Of a DNA stretch of 41,032 bases, positions 17,631 to 28,452 are shown one piece after another (positions within the stretch are counted from its first letter, which is position 1; every line of letters starts with the position of its first letter). A program made the translations under genes and the position numbers. Source of the stretch: Stagnimonas sp. (GTDB lineage: Bacteria > Pseudomonadota > Gammaproteobacteria > Nevskiales > Nevskiaceae); the NCBI GenBank assembly GCA_030696045.1, contig JAUYNO010000068.1, positions 1-41,032 of the forward strand, read 5' to 3'. Under the pieces are notes generated by a model, which saw nothing but the letters and a program-made list of their open reading frames with translations, did no database searches and had not been told where the DNA came from.

Positions 17631-17991
17631 TGCGGTTGCCCGCCACCAGCAGCACGGCGGTGCGGCTGTCCGGCGCCTGCAGCGGCGGCGAGGTCTGTCC
17701 GGAAAACACCAGCCGTGCCCAGTAGGCGTCGATCTCGGACAGATTCTTCTCGACCAGCAGCTGGTAGAACTGCTTGCGCTCGGTGCTCTGGGTGCCGATG
17801 TCGATGGGGTAGGCGACCAGGCCGGAGGGCAGCTTGCGGTAGCGCCCCATGAAGATGTTCACCGCCTCGTCGTGGCTCAGGCGCTCGACCCCGCTGGCGG
17901 GATTGACGATCACCACCAGCTTCTGCGGGTAGGCCAGCAGCGGCGCGACCAGGCCCAGGCAGAACAGCGGGATGGCGAGTAGTGAGCGCAT
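17557..17991 (-). CDS. Small periplasmic PstS/PBP-like domain protein
   Basis: The product is 144 residues with a signal peptide (MRSLLAIPLFCLGLVAPLLA). The mature part (LVVIVNPASGVERLSHDEAVNIFMG, then AYWARLVFSG and VAGNRNAIAYVSPEAVDDKVRVV) matches the short periplasmic-binding-protein-like domain often annotated as phosphate ABC transporter substrate-binding. It is much shorter than true PstS, so a transport role is unlikely. Its start overlaps the porin stop (TAATG) and its end overlaps the cyclase, so the three are one operon. A role as ligand sensor for the cyclase, analogous to YfiR for YfiN, is inference. Confidence 0.8.
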   Translation of the reverse strand: MRSLLAIPLFCLGLVAPLLAYPQKLVVIVNPASGVERLSHDEAVNIFMGRYRKLPSGLVAYPIDIGTQSTERKQFYQLLVEKNLSEIDAYWARLVFSGQTSPPLQAPDSRTAVLLVAGNRNAIAYVSPEAVDDKVRVVFELAPE

Positions 17992-19232
17992 TAAAAAATG
18001 AAATCCAGGGCGAGGCCGAACACGGTCATCTCCGGGTCGTCCAGCGGCGGCTGGTTGTCGTCCACCACCAGATTGCTGCCGCGCAGCCAGAGATGATCGA
18101 TCTGGAACTTGAGCGCCAGATTACGGGCGAAGTCGTAGCGCAGGCCGCCGGTCAGGCTGGTCTGGTCGTTGCGGAAGCTGCTCTGTGCCCGAACCGAAGC
18201 CTGGTTGAGCGCGACGTACTGCGGATTGCTGTCCGGCAGGCCGGTGGGCTGGATCTCGCTATAGCTGTGCGAGGCGGCGACACCCAGGTACGGGGTCAGC
18301 ACGCCCAGGTTGTAGCTGGCGATCAGCGAGCCGATGTTCAGGCTGGGTCCGGTGAGGCTGTCCGGCTGCAGCCGGCCCAGGAACAGCCGGGCCTGCAGCG
18401 GCCCCTCGTCATAGCTGAGCCCCGCCACCAGGAAGCCGATACGCCGCCCGGCACCATCGAATTCGTCGGCCAGGGCCTGGGCCTGGGGATCGCCGGTCTG
18501 CCGCAGGCCCTGGGACAGGGCGGGGACCCGCGTCGGTTCATTGACCATGTAGATGCCGCCGCCGATGCGGCCCTGCCAGGCGCCCTGCAGATAATCCAGG
18601 CTGGTGCCCCAGATCTTGGAGTCGGACAGGTCGCGGACCGCGCCGTCGGTGCCGACGAAGGCGCCGGAGGTCTGGCCGCCGTAGAGCTTCAGGTTGATCA
18701 GGCCCGGGCCTACCGGGCGGGTATAGGTGAGGTCCAGCCCGTCCGAGTAGTCGGCCGGGATCTGGCCGAACACTTCCACCGGCGGGCGGATGTTGGGGTA
18801 GGAGTAGCCGATGTCGATGGAGTCGGCGCGCGGAAACAGCTCATAGCCGAGGCGGCCGGCGCGCAGCATCAGCGATTCATTGGGCCGGTAGCGCAGGAAG
18901 CCGCGAGTCAGCTGCGGTTGCCAGTCGCCGTGTTCAGTGAGCTTGCTGACGGCCTGCACCACCGCTTCCAGCTGCGGGTTCCAGCTGGCGTTGAGCTGCA
19001 GGCCCAGTCGCGAGTCGGTGGAAAAATCCAGCTCGCCGGCCTCGGCCTCCGCCGGCTGCGACACCGAGCGCCGGTAACGCAGGCCCTCGTCCTCGTGGTA
19101 GACCGCCCCCAGGGTGCCAAAGCCACCGAGATGGAAGCTGCGGCCGTCCAGCTCATTGGCCGCAGCCGTCGTCGCCGCGACCCAGCCGAGGGCAAACCCC
19201 GCAAGCAGTCTCTGGCGACCACCAAGCTTCAT
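17991..19232 (-). CDS. Outer membrane beta-barrel (porin-like) protein
   Basis: The product is 413 residues with a signal peptide cut near AAANELDG (about 25), alternating amphipathic strands throughout and a terminal aromatic residue (GLALDFIF), the usual end of an outer membrane barrel. The early SFHLGGFGTLGAVY strand and the RAGRLGYELFPRADSIDIGYSY segment resemble porin-like proteins of uncertain substrate. It is the first gene of the operon with the PBP-like protein and the diguanylate cyclase. A TATACA hexamer lies upstream, near 19310, but no convincing -35 was seen. Confidence 0.8.
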   Translation of the reverse strand: MKLGGRQRLLAGFALGWVAATTAAANELDGRSFHLGGFGTLGAVYHEDEGLRYRRSVSQPAEAEAGELDFSTDSRLGLQLNASWNPQLEAVVQAVSKLTEHGDWQPQLTRGFLRYRPNESLMLRAGRLGYELFPRADSIDIGYSYPNIRPPVEVFGQIPADYSDGLDLTYTRPVGPGLINLKLYGGQTSGAFVGTDGAVRDLSDSKIWGTSLDYLQGAWQGRIGGGIYMVNEPTRVPALSQGLRQTGDPQAQALADEFDGAGRRIGFLVAGLSYDEGPLQARLFLGRLQPDSLTGPSLNIGSLIASYNLGVLTPYLGVAASHSYSEIQPTGLPDSNPQYVALNQASVRAQSSFRNDQTSLTGGLRYDFARNLALKFQIDHLWLRGSNLVVDDNQPPLDDPEMTVFGLALDFIF

Positions 19233-19381
19233 CGCGTCCCGCTCCGGTTGCGCGGACGGGGCCGCTCTACCGGCCGCCCCGTCTCCGCTGTTCTAGCACG
19301 GAAGCCAGTGTATAGCCGTGCCCGCTAATGAGTCCGCAACTCCGGGCCGAAGGTTCCGCCCCGGGGCTGAGCGGCTTCATC

Positions 19382-21340
<1,959 letters not shown>

Positions 21341-21410
21341 GTGTTCTCCTCGGCTTTTCTGTGGGTGCGAAAGCGCGGTTGATTGTGCGGCAAAGCGGCG
21401 CCGGGACGGA

Positions 21411-21430
21411 ATTCGACCAAGGGCTAAGCC
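21411..21430 (-). promoter_or_regulatory. Candidate CrbR-type operator upstream of acs
   Basis: Read on the minus strand, GGCTTAGCCCTTGGTCGAAT matches the sequences at 23651-23670 and 31141-31160 at the GCT, AG, C, TTGGTC positions, though less exactly. It lies 71-90 bases before the acs ATG. Operator function is inferred from recurrence in front of acetate genes only. Confidence 0.45.
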
Positions 21431-21460
21431 GCTCCTGCTCGCCACGTCGCGCCGGCACCG

Positions 21461-21492
21461 GAAACAAAACGGCCCCGGGTTTCCCCGGGGCC
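21461..21492 (-). terminator. Intrinsic terminator between actP and acs
   Basis: On the minus strand, GGCCCCGGGG-AAA-CCCGGGGCC is followed directly by GTTTTGTTT. It lies about 20 bases after the actP stop, so it should end the yjcH-actP transcript before acs. Confidence 0.85.
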
Positions 21493-21512
21493 GGTGGTGC
21501 GCCAGCAAGCGT

Positions 21513-23159
21513 TCAGTGCGCCGCGGCGGTGCCGGCGCCGTAGCCGGTCTCCGAGCGGATCGACTGGGCCAGGAAGCGGCTCTGCTCGATGCGACCCCGG
21601 ACGCTGGAGTCGGTGACCGAACCCAGCCAGCAGCCGAAGAAGGCCAGGGCCATGCTGAACAGGGCCGGGTTGTCGTAGGGGAAGATCGCCTCGGCATAGC
21701 CGAAGGTCTTCACCCACACCGCCGGGCCGATCACCGTCAGGGCCACCGCCGAGACCAGGCCCATACCACCGCCGAGCACCGCGCCACGGGTGGTCAGGCC
21801 CTTCCAGAAGATCGACACCAGCAGGATCGGGAAGTTGGCCGAGGCCGCGACCGCGAAGGCCAAGCCGACCATGAAGGCGACGTTCTGCTTCTCGAACAGG
21901 ATGCCCAGCACGATGGCCAGCACGCCCAGTCCCAGGGTGGCGTAGCGCGACACCCGCATCTCGTCCTTGTCGTTGACCTGGCCCTTGCGGAAGACGCTGG
22001 CGTAGAGGTCGTGCGAGACCGCGCTGGCACCCGACAGGGTCAGGCCGGCGACCACCGCCAGGATGGTGGCGAAGGCGACCGCCGAGATGAAGCCGAGGAA
22101 CATGTCGCCGCCGACCGCGTGGGCCAGATGGATCGCCGCCATGTTGTTGCCGCCGCGCAGACCCTTGTCATCGAGGTAGAAGGTATCGGTGCCGACCAGC
22201 ACGATGGCGCCGAAGCCGATGATGAAGGTGAGGATGTAGAAGTAGCCGATGAAGCCGGTGGCGTAGAACACGCTCTTGCGTGCTTCCTGGGCATCCTTGA
22301 CGGTGAAGAAGCGCATCAGGATGTGGGGCAGGCCGGCGGTGCCGAACATCAGCGCCAGACCGAGCGAGATCGCCGAGATCGGGTCCTTCACCAGCTTGCC
22401 GGGCGCCATGATCGCGGCGTGGTCCTTGTGCACTTCGATGGCGCGCGAGAACAGGGTGTCGAAGGAGTAACCCATCTTGTGCATCACCATCCAGGCCATG
22501 AAGCTGGCGCCACCGAGCAGCAGCACCGCCTTGATGATCTGCACCCAGGTGGTCGCCAGCATGCCGCCGAAGATCACGTAGACGATCATCAGCACGCCGA
22601 CCACCACCACGGCGGTGGAGTAGTCGAGGCCGAACAGCAGCTTGATCAGCTGGCCGGCGCCGACCATCTGGGCGATCAGGTAGAAGGCCACCGTGGTCAG
22701 GGTGCCCATGGCGGCGAGCGAGCGGATCGGTTTCTGCTCCAGCCGGTAGCTGGCGACATCGGCGAAGGTGTACTTGCCGAGGTTGCGCAGGCGCTCGGCG
22801 ACCAGGAAGGTCACCACCGGCCAGCCGACCAGGAAGCCGATGGAGTAGATCAGGCCGTCGAAGCCGGAGCCGAACACCAGGGCGGAAATGCCCAGGAAGC
22901 TGGCCGCGCTCATGTAGTCACCGGCGATGGCCAGGCCGTTCTGGAAGCCGGTGATGCCGCCACCGGCGGCGTAGAAATCCGCCCGCGACTTGGTGCGCCG
23001 CGCCGCCCAGTAGGTGATGCCCAGGGTCAGCGCGACGAAGCCGAAGAACATGATGATGGCGGTCCAATTGGTCGCCTGCTTGACGGCTTCGCCTTCCAGC
23101 GCCGCCGCGAACACCGGGCTCGCGGACAGGCCGGCGAGCAAGAAGAGAATGCGTTTCAT
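21513..23159 (-). CDS. actP: Acetate/cation symporter ActP
   Basis: The product is 548 residues of the sodium:solute symporter family, starting with a signal-like segment ([19 protein letters not shown]) as ActP (YjcG) proteins do, followed by about thirteen membrane segments. Characteristic stretches include [57 protein letters not shown] and [21 protein letters not shown]. It brings acetate and related short carboxylates across the inner membrane with a cation. It follows yjcH by 11 bases in the usual yjcH-actP arrangement. An in-frame extension to 23387 overlaps yjcH and is rejected. Confidence 0.95.
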   Translation of the reverse strand: MKRILFLLAGLSASPVFAAALEGEAVKQATNWTAIIMFFGFVALTLGITYWAARRTKSRADFYAAGGGITGFQNGLAIAGDYMSAASFLGISALVFGSGFDGLIYSIGFLVGWPVVTFLVAERLRNLGKYTFADVASYRLEQKPIRSLAAMGTLTTVAFYLIAQMVGAGQLIKLLFGLDYSTAVVVVGVLMIVYVIFGGMLATTWVQIIKAVLLLGGASFMAWMVMHKMGYSFDTLFSRAIEVHKDHAAIMAPGKLVKDPISAISLGLALMFGTAGLPHILMRFFTVKDAQEARKSVFYATGFIGYFYILTFIIGFGAIVLVGTDTFYLDDKGLRGGNNMAAIHLAHAVGGDMFLGFISAVAFATILAVVAGLTLSGASAVSHDLYASVFRKGQVNDKDEMRVSRYATLGLGVLAIVLGILFEKQNVAFMVGLAFAVAASANFPILLVSIFWKGLTTRGAVLGGGMGLVSAVALTVIGPAVWVKTFGYAEAIFPYDNPALFSMALAFFGCWLGSVTDSSVRGRIEQSRFLAQSIRSETGYGAGTAAAH

Positions 23160-23170
23160 GGTCAGGGCCC

Positions 23171-23551
23171 TCAGGCGGTCTTGGACTGCGCGGCGCGGAT
23201 GGAATCGGCGGTGAGCCGGTCGAACTCGCGATTGGCGCGGCTGGTGTAGATGCCGGTCAGCACGATGGCCGACAGGATCACGCCCAGGCCCAGCGGCAGT
23301 CCGAGCGTTATCACGCCGCCGAGCGGAGTCGCCAGGGTCTCCTTGCCGAAGGCGATCATCAGCACGAAGCCGTAGTAGATCGCGCACATCGCCAGGCTCA
23401 GGCGCAGCGCCAGCGCATTGCGGCGCCGTTGCAGGGTCTTGAAGGCCGGACTGTCGGCGATGCGTTGCAGGTCCGGGGGCAGGGGGTTGCTGCTGTTATT
23501 GGTGTCGATGCCCTTGCTGGCAACGACAGGGATGGCGGCGGTCATGCTCAT
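23171..23551 (-). CDS. yjcH: DUF485 inner membrane protein YjcH
   Basis: The product is 126 residues. It has the DUF485 pattern: a short soluble N terminus with [19 protein letters not shown], then two membrane segments (about 50-70 and 80-102) and the motif [15 protein letters not shown]. It is the standard small companion of ActP, with unresolved function. Two ATGs (23551 and 23545) share the AGGAGGAG ribosome site. Its promoter region is shared with the divergent crbS gene and contains two GACTTTGGTC cores. Confidence 0.93.
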   Translation of the reverse strand: MSMTAAIPVVASKGIDTNNSSNPLPPDLQRIADSPAFKTLQRRRNALALRLSLAMCAIYYGFVLMIAFGKETLATPLGGVITLGLPLGLGVILSAIVLTGIYTSRANREFDRLTADSIRAAQSKTA

Positions 23552-23591
23552 GTTCTCCTCCTGATGGTCAGGCCCTGGTGGGGTGATCGCA

Positions 23592-23634
23592 CTGTAGGAG
23601 CGGTGCTACCCGCTGGGAACGCGACTTTGGTCGC
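23592..23634. repeat. REP-like element (TGTAGGAG type) containing a GACTTTGGTC hairpin
   Basis: It opens CTGTAGGAGCGG like the element at 5697 and ends in GCGAC-TTTG-GTCGC (23621-23634), a perfect short hairpin. The core of that hairpin is identical to the candidate operator core 34 bases further on, so it may be a second binding site or merely a repeat. Confidence 0.5.
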
Positions 23635-23647
23635 ATCGGGCCGGCGT

Positions 23648-23670
23648 GGGCGCTAGGACTTTGGTCTAAT
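23648..23670 (+). promoter_or_regulatory. Candidate CrbR-type operator between yjcH and crbS
   Basis: The sequence CGCTAGGACTTTGGTCTAAT (23651-23670), preceded by TGGG, is almost the same as CGCTAAGACTTTGGTCGTAG at 31141-31160; the two agree over about 20 bases with one mismatch. It is an imperfect palindrome (TAGGAC / GGTCTA). It is about 100 bases from the yjcH start and about 60 from the crbS start, so it could serve both divergent units. Confidence 0.6.
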
Positions 23671-23685
23671 CGCCGCAGCAATAGC

Positions 23686-23701
23686 CCCCGGTTCGCCGGG
23701 G
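23686..23701 (+). other. TTCG-loop hairpin next to the crbS start
   Basis: CCCCGG-TTCG-CCGGGG is a perfect six-base-pair stem ending three bases before the ATG at 23705. In the crbS mRNA it would hide that ATG, which favours the ATG at 23729 as the true start or points to translational control. Confidence 0.5.
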
Positions 23702-23728
23702 CGAATGGACGAGGAGCGTCGCAACCCC

Positions 23729-26700
23729 ATGCTGCAAGGCTGGTCCCTGTTCCTGATATCGGCGGTGTATGTGGCGCTGCTGTTCGGCATTGCCCACTAC
23801 GGCGACCGCGCCCGTGGCTTCGGCCGCGCGCCGGCGCACCAGCCCTGGATCTACAGCCTGGCGCTGGGCGTCTATTGCACCAGCTGGACTTTCTATGGCG
23901 CGGTCGGCCGCAGTGCCGCCAGTGGCTGGGACTTCCTGCCGATCTACCTGGGCCCCCTGCTGGTGTTCGTGCTCGGCCGGCCGCTGCTGGCGCGCGTCAT
24001 CGAGGTCAGCAAGCGCCACAACATCACCTCCATCGCCGACTTCATCGGCGCCCGCTACGGCCGTCACCAGCCGCTGGCGATGTGGGTGACGCTGATCGCG
24101 GTGATCGGCGTGGTGCCCTACATCGCCCTGCAGCTGAAGGCGGTCGCCTTCGGCTTCGAGGTACTGGCCTCGCCGCTCCGGCTCGACGATGGTCTGGGTC
24201 AGCACTATGGCGACAGCGCCCTGGTGGTGGCCCTGTTGCTGGCGGTGTTCGCGATCCTGTTCGGCACCCGCCAGGTGGTGTCCAGCGAGTCCCACCATGG
24301 CATGGTGCTGGCCATCGCCTTCGAGTCGGTCATCAAGCTGCTGGCCTTTCTCGCGGTCGGTCTCTACGCCTGCTACGGCGTGTTCGACGGCTTCGGCGAT
24401 GCCTACGGGCAGGCGATGAAGCTGCCGCAGATGAGCGAGCCGCTCGGCCGCGCCGACTGGCACCTGGGGTTCTGGACCCAGACCCTGCTCGCCGCCATCG
24501 CCATGGTTTGCCTGCCACGGCAGTTCCACGTCGCGGTGGTGGAATCGACCTCGCCCCGGGACCTGCAACGCGCCCGCTGGGTGTTTCCGCTCTACCTGCT
24601 GCTGATCAGCGCCTTCGTGGTGCCGATCACCGCTGCCGGCCTGGCGCGCCTGCCGGCCAGCACGGCGGCCGATACCTATGTGCTGGCGCTGCCGCTGGCC
24701 GAGGGCCACGGCCTGCTGTCCCTGGCCGCCTACCTGGGTGGCTTCTCGGCGGCGACCAGCATGGTCATCGTCGAGACCATCGCGCTGTCCACCATGCTCA
24801 GCAACGAGGTGGTGATGCCGGTGCTGCTGCGCTCGCGGCGGCTGCGGCTGGGCGAGCGCGGCGACCTGAGTGGGCTGCTGAAGCTGATCCGCCGCGCCGC
24901 CATCGTCGCCATCGTCGCGGCGGCCTATCTGTACTACCGGCTGTTCACCGGGCCGGGCACGCTCTCGGCCATCGGCCTGCTGTCGTTCGCGGCGGTGGCG
25001 CAATTCGCGCCGGCCATGATCGGCGGCATGGTCTGGCGCGGTGGCAGCTATCGCGGCGCGGTCTGGGGCCTGCTGGCGGGCTTCGCGGTCTGGGCCTACA
25101 CCCTGTTGCTGCCTTCGCTGCTCGGTGCTTCCGGCGGCGGCAGCCAGCTGCTGGCCGAAGGGCCGCTCGGCATTGCCGGCCTGCGGCCGCAGGCGCTGTT
25201 CGGCTTCGCCGGCCTGGACGCGGTCGCGCATGGCACGCTCTGGAGCCTGGCCGCCAATGTCTTCTTCTACACGCTGATTTCCTGGCTGCTGCAGCCGCGC
25301 CTGGCCGAGCGCCTGCAGGCGGTGCAGTTCCTGACCCCGGTTGGCACGCCCAGCAGTGTTTCCGAAACGCCGACCGCGACGCCGGCCACGGTGGGCGATC
25401 TGCTGGCCCTGCTGGAGCGCTTCCTCGGCGCCGGCCGCGCGCGCGAGCTGATGGGCGAGTTCGCGCAGCAGCGCGGCCTGGCGCAGGCGGCCGGCAGCGA
25501 GCGCGCCGACCGCGAACTGCTGCGTTTCACCGAGCATCTGCTGGCGGGTGCGCTGGGGGCATCGAGCGCGCGCTTGCTGCTGGCCTCGACCCTGCGCGGC
25601 CGCGACATGCAGCCGGAGGACGTGATCCGCCTGCTGGACGAGACCAGTCACGCCATCGTGTTCAGCCAGGAGCGGCTGCGCGCGACCCTGGAGCACCTGT
25701 CGCAGGGCGTCAGCGTGGTCGACAAGGATCTGCGCCTGGTGGCCTGGAACCGGCGCTACCTGGAGCTGTTCGCCTATCCGCCGGAGCTGATTCACGTCGG
25801 TCAGCCGATCGAGACCCTGTTCCGCCACAACGCCGAGCGCGGCCTGCTCGGGACCGGCGAGACCGAGACCCTGGTGGCGCGCCGGATGGAGCATCTGCAG
25901 CGCGGCACGCCCTATGTGCACGAACGGGCGCTGCCGGGCGGCACCGTGATCGAGATCCACGGCATGCCGATGCCCGGCGGCGGTTTCGTCACCAGCTATT
26001 CCGATGTCACGCCCTACACCCGCGCCCAGCAGGCGCTGCGCGAGGCCAATGACACCCTGGAAACCCGGGTCGCCGACCGCACCGCCGAACTGGCCGAGGC
26101 CAAGGCCGAGGCCGAGCGCGCCAATGCCGCCAAGACCCGCTTCCTGGCCGCCGCCAGCCACGACCTGGTGCAGCCGCTGCACGCCGCCCGGTTGTTCCTG
26201 GCTGCGGTGGATCGCGGCTCGGTGCCGGCCGATACCGGCGTGCTGATGGAGCGTATCGGCGATTCCCTGCACGCCGCCGAGCAGTTGCTGTCCGGCCTGC
26301 TCGACATCTCCAAGCTCGACGCCGGCGCCCTGCCGGTGCAGCGCGAGACCTTCGCCGCCGAACAGGTGCTGGGTCCGCTGGCACGCGAGTTCGAGGCGCT
26401 CGCCGCCACCCGCGGCCTGCGCTTCCGCCACCGGCCGACCCGGGCGCTGCTACACACCGATCCCGCCCTGCTGCGCCGGGTGCTGCAGAACTTTCTTGGC
26501 AATGCCCTGCGCTACACCCGCCGGGGCGGGGTGCTGCTGGGCGTGCGGCGGGTGGCTGGCGCGCTGCGCATCGAGGTCTGGGACAGCGGCCCTGGCATCC
26601 CGGCCGACAAGCAGCGGGAAATCTTCGAGGAGTTCCGCCGGCTCGACGCCCAGGACGCCGTCGGCGAGCGCGGCCTGGGCCTGGGCCTGGCGATCAGCGA

Positions 26701-27214
26701 GCGCATTGCGCGGCTGCTGGGGCATGGCTTGAGCCTGCGCTCGCGGGTCGGGCGCGGTTCGGTGTTCGCCATCACGGTGCCGCTGGGGGTGGCCGCCGAC
26801 CTGTGCACGCAGGCGCCGGCCACCGAGCGCGTGCGGGCCACCGAGCGTCGCTCGCGCATCCTGGTGCTGGACAACGAACCGCTGGCGCTGGCGGCGCTGG
26901 CGGCGCTGCTGCAACGCTGGGGGCACGAGGTGCTCAGCGCCAGGAGCGGTGCCGAGGCCCTGGCCCGCCACGGCGCGCTGCCGCCGCCCGACCTCGCCCT
27001 GGTCGACTATCACCTCGACGACGGCGAGAGCGGCATCGAGGTCGCCGCCGCGCTCGGCAAGCACTGGGGCCGCGAGCTGAGCTGCGTCGTCGTCACCGCC
27101 GATCCCACCAGCGCCGCCCGCGACGCTGCCGCCGTGCGCGGCTACTCGCTGCTGCAGAAGCCGGTGAAGCCGGCGGCGCTGCGGGCGCTGCTGCAGAAGC
27201 TGCTGGAAGCCTGA
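23729..27214 (+). CDS. crbS: CrbS-type hybrid sensor kinase fused to a sodium:solute symporter domain
   Basis: The product is 1161 residues from the ATG at 23729. I chose that ATG because related proteins begin right before the first membrane segment (MLQGWSLFLISAVY) and GAGGAG lies upstream, although with a 12-base spacer; ATG 23705 adds eight residues. Order: twelve or so symporter-like membrane segments (1-530), PAS (about 630-755), coiled-coil, HisKA with phospho-acceptor H811 in ASHDLVQPLH, HATPase with NFLGNALRYT, DSGPGIP and GLGLGLAIS, then a receiver with D1093 in LALVDYHLDDG. This is the domain plan of CrbS/MxtR, which with CrbR/ErdR switches on acs in Vibrio and Pseudomonas. Neighbouring acs-actP genes and crbR support the same role here. 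Confidence 0.9.
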   Translation: MLQGWSLFLISAVYVALLFGIAHYGDRARGFGRAPAHQPWIYSLALGVYCTSWTFYGAVGRSAASGWDFLPIYLGPLLVFVLGRPLLARVIEVSKRHNITSIADFIGARYGRHQPLAMWVTLIAVIGVVPYIALQLKAVAFGFEVLASPLRLDDGLGQHYGDSALVVALLLAVFAILFGTRQVVSSESHHGMVLAIAFESVIKLLAFLAVGLYACYGVFDGFGDAYGQAMKLPQMSEPLGRADWHLGFWTQTLLAAIAMVCLPRQFHVAVVESTSPRDLQRARWVFPLYLLLISAFVVPITAAGLARLPASTAADTYVLALPLAEGHGLLSLAAYLGGFSAATSMVIVETIALSTMLSNEVVMPVLLRSRRLRLGERGDLSGLLKLIRRAAIVAIVAAAYLYYRLFTGPGTLSAIGLLSFAAVAQFAPAMIGGMVWRGGSYRGAVWGLLAGFAVWAYTLLLPSLLGASGGGSQLLAEGPLGIAGLRPQALFGFAGLDAVAHGTLWSLAANVFFYTLISWLLQPRLAERLQAVQFLTPVGTPSSVSETPTATPATVGDLLALLERFLGAGRARELMGEFAQQRGLAQAAGSERADRELLRFTEHLLAGALGASSARLLLASTLRGRDMQPEDVIRLLDETSHAIVFSQERLRATLEHLSQGVSVVDKDLRLVAWNRRYLELFAYPPELIHVGQPIETLFRHNAERGLLGTGETETLVARRMEHLQRGTPYVHERALPGGTVIEIHGMPMPGGGFVTSYSDVTPYTRAQQALREANDTLETRVADRTAELAEAKAEAERANAAKTRFLAAASHDLVQPLHAARLFLAAVDRGSVPADTGVLMERIGDSLHAAEQLLSGLLDISKLDAGALPVQRETFAAEQVLGPLAREFEALAATRGLRFRHRPTRALLHTDPALLRRVLQNFLGNALRYTRRGGVLLGVRRVAGALRIEVWDSGPGIPADKQREIFEEFRRLDAQDAVGERGLGLGLAISERIARLLGHGLSLRSRVGRGSVFAITVPLGVAADLCTQAPATERVRATERRSRILVLDNEPLALAALAALLQRWGHEVLSARSGAEALARHGALPPPDLALVDYHLDDGESGIEVAAALGKHWGRELSCVVVTADPTSAARDAAAVRGYSLLQKPVKPAALRALLQKLLEA

Positions 27215-27228
27215 AATCCGGAAACCGG

Positions 27229-27257
27229 GGCCGGCCGGATGTCGAATCCGGCCGGCC
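27229..27257 (+). terminator. Stem-loop after crbS
   Basis: GGCCGGCCGGAT-GTCGA-ATCCGGCCGGCC is a perfect 12-base-pair stem starting 15 bases after the crbS stop. Only a weak T stretch follows, so termination is likely but not certain. Confidence 0.6.
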
Positions 27258-27323
27258 TCGTTCGACGTGAAGAGCAGAGGCCGCGAGGCCAGACCCTGTC
27301 ATCACCCCAGCCAGGAGCACCCC

Positions 27324-27680
27324 ATGAGCTATGTCGATGGTTTCGTACTGCCGGTCCCGATCAAGAACCTCGCGGCCTATCGCCGCATGGCGCGGAAGGC
27401 CGGCAAGATCTGGATGGAGCACGGCGCACTGGCCTATCACGAGTGCGTCGCCGACGACGTCAAGCCCGGCAAGCACACCTCGTTCCCGCAGGCAGTGAAG
27501 CTGAAAGCCGACGAGACCGTGGTGTTCGCCTGGGTGGTCTACAAGTCGCGCAAGCAGCGCGATCAGGTCAATGCCAAGGTCATGGCCGACCCGCGCCTGG
27601 CCGGCATGACGCCCCAGTCCCTGCCCTTCGACGGCAAGCGCATGTTCTGGGGCGGCTTCAAGCCGCTGGTGACCTACTAA
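27324..27680 (+). CDS. DUF1428 family protein
   Basis: The product is 118 residues starting at an ATG with AGGAG seven bases upstream. The sequence MSYVDGFVLPVPIKNLAAYR, the central HECVADDV and the ending GKRMFWGGFKPLV are typical of DUF1428 (YbaA-like), a small cytoplasmic dimeric alpha/beta-barrel-type fold of unknown function. The gene stands alone between the crbS stem-loop and a convergent lipoprotein gene four bases away. No link to acetate metabolism is evident. Confidence 0.9.
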   Translation: MSYVDGFVLPVPIKNLAAYRRMARKAGKIWMEHGALAYHECVADDVKPGKHTSFPQAVKLKADETVVFAWVVYKSRKQRDQVNAKVMADPRLAGMTPQSLPFDGKRMFWGGFKPLVTY

Positions 27681-27684
27681 CCGG

Positions 27685-28236
27685 CTAGCGGTCGCCGCAG
27701 AATTCGTTGACGCTGAATTCCGCCTGCTCGGCATTGCCAGCGATGGTGATGACGGCTTCCAGGCTGTCGAAGTTCGCGGTCGGGCTCACCTGGTAGAACG
27801 TGTCCGAGCCGGCGCCGTCGACATTGCCGCTGACGGCGAAAGAGCCGCCGCCGGTGCTGAGCACCGGGGTGGAGCCCAGGTAGGCGTTGAACCGCACGCT
27901 GACGCCGTTGTAGCTGCCGGCAGGGAAGCGCATCAGTAGCCCCGCCCGTACCCCGGCCGGAAATACCGTATCGCTGGGGGCGAAAGCGCGAATGGTCATC
28001 TCGCCGCCGGAACCGCCCAACTGGAAGCGCCGGGAGGTGCCGGCATCGTTGTCGATGGCAACGTCGAACGGCTGGTCTCCGGCGAGCGCATCGACGCCGC
28101 TGCAACTCAGGCAGGACCAGTCGGTGCTGCCGCCCTGGAAGCTGCCGGCGCAATAGCCGGAGCTGCCCGAGTCCACCACGCCGCAGCCGGCCAGCAGCGA
28201 GGACAGTCCCAGCGCGGTCACGAATTGCTTTTTCAT
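27685..28236 (-). CDS. Small predicted lipoprotein
   Basis: The product is 183 residues. The ATG at 28236 has AAGGGA a few bases upstream and gives [18 protein letters not shown], a clear lipobox with Cys at 18. The mature part is Gly/Ser-rich with several further Cys residues and a beta-strand pattern ([33 protein letters not shown]). I do not recognise the family. The open frame extends far upstream to 29313, but that extension runs antisense to the ABC transporter gene and is a shadow. It is divergent from the ABC exporter operon, with a 216-base gap between. Confidence 0.75.
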   Translation of the reverse strand: MKKQFVTALGLSSLLAGCGVVDSGSSGYCAGSFQGGSTDWSCLSCSGVDALAGDQPFDVAIDNDAGTSRRFQLGGSGGEMTIRAFAPSDTVFPAGVRAGLLMRFPAGSYNGVSVRFNAYLGSTPVLSTGGGSFAVSGNVDGAGSDTFYQVSPTANFDSLEAVITIAGNAEQAEFSVNEFCGDR

Positions 28237-28452
28237 TGTCAGTCCCTTTGCAATATTTGGATTCCCGTCGGTGGGCAGCGAGGCCCATCCGATTACCCCC
28301 GAGCGAGTGTCGCCGATGGGGCCTGTTAACGGCCAGCGTCGGCTCCGGATGACGCGCCGGTCGCCGGCGCGGCCAGAGATCCGGGGAGCGCGTCGCCGGC
28401 GTTCGCCGACTCGGCTTAAGATCGCCGCCATTTCATCGTCGAGAGGCGCCCG

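Noticed and set aside
23666..26431. 921-codon minus-strand frame opposite crbS
   Set aside because: Shadow of the well-supported kinase gene; rich in Gln/Gly/Arg without any motif.
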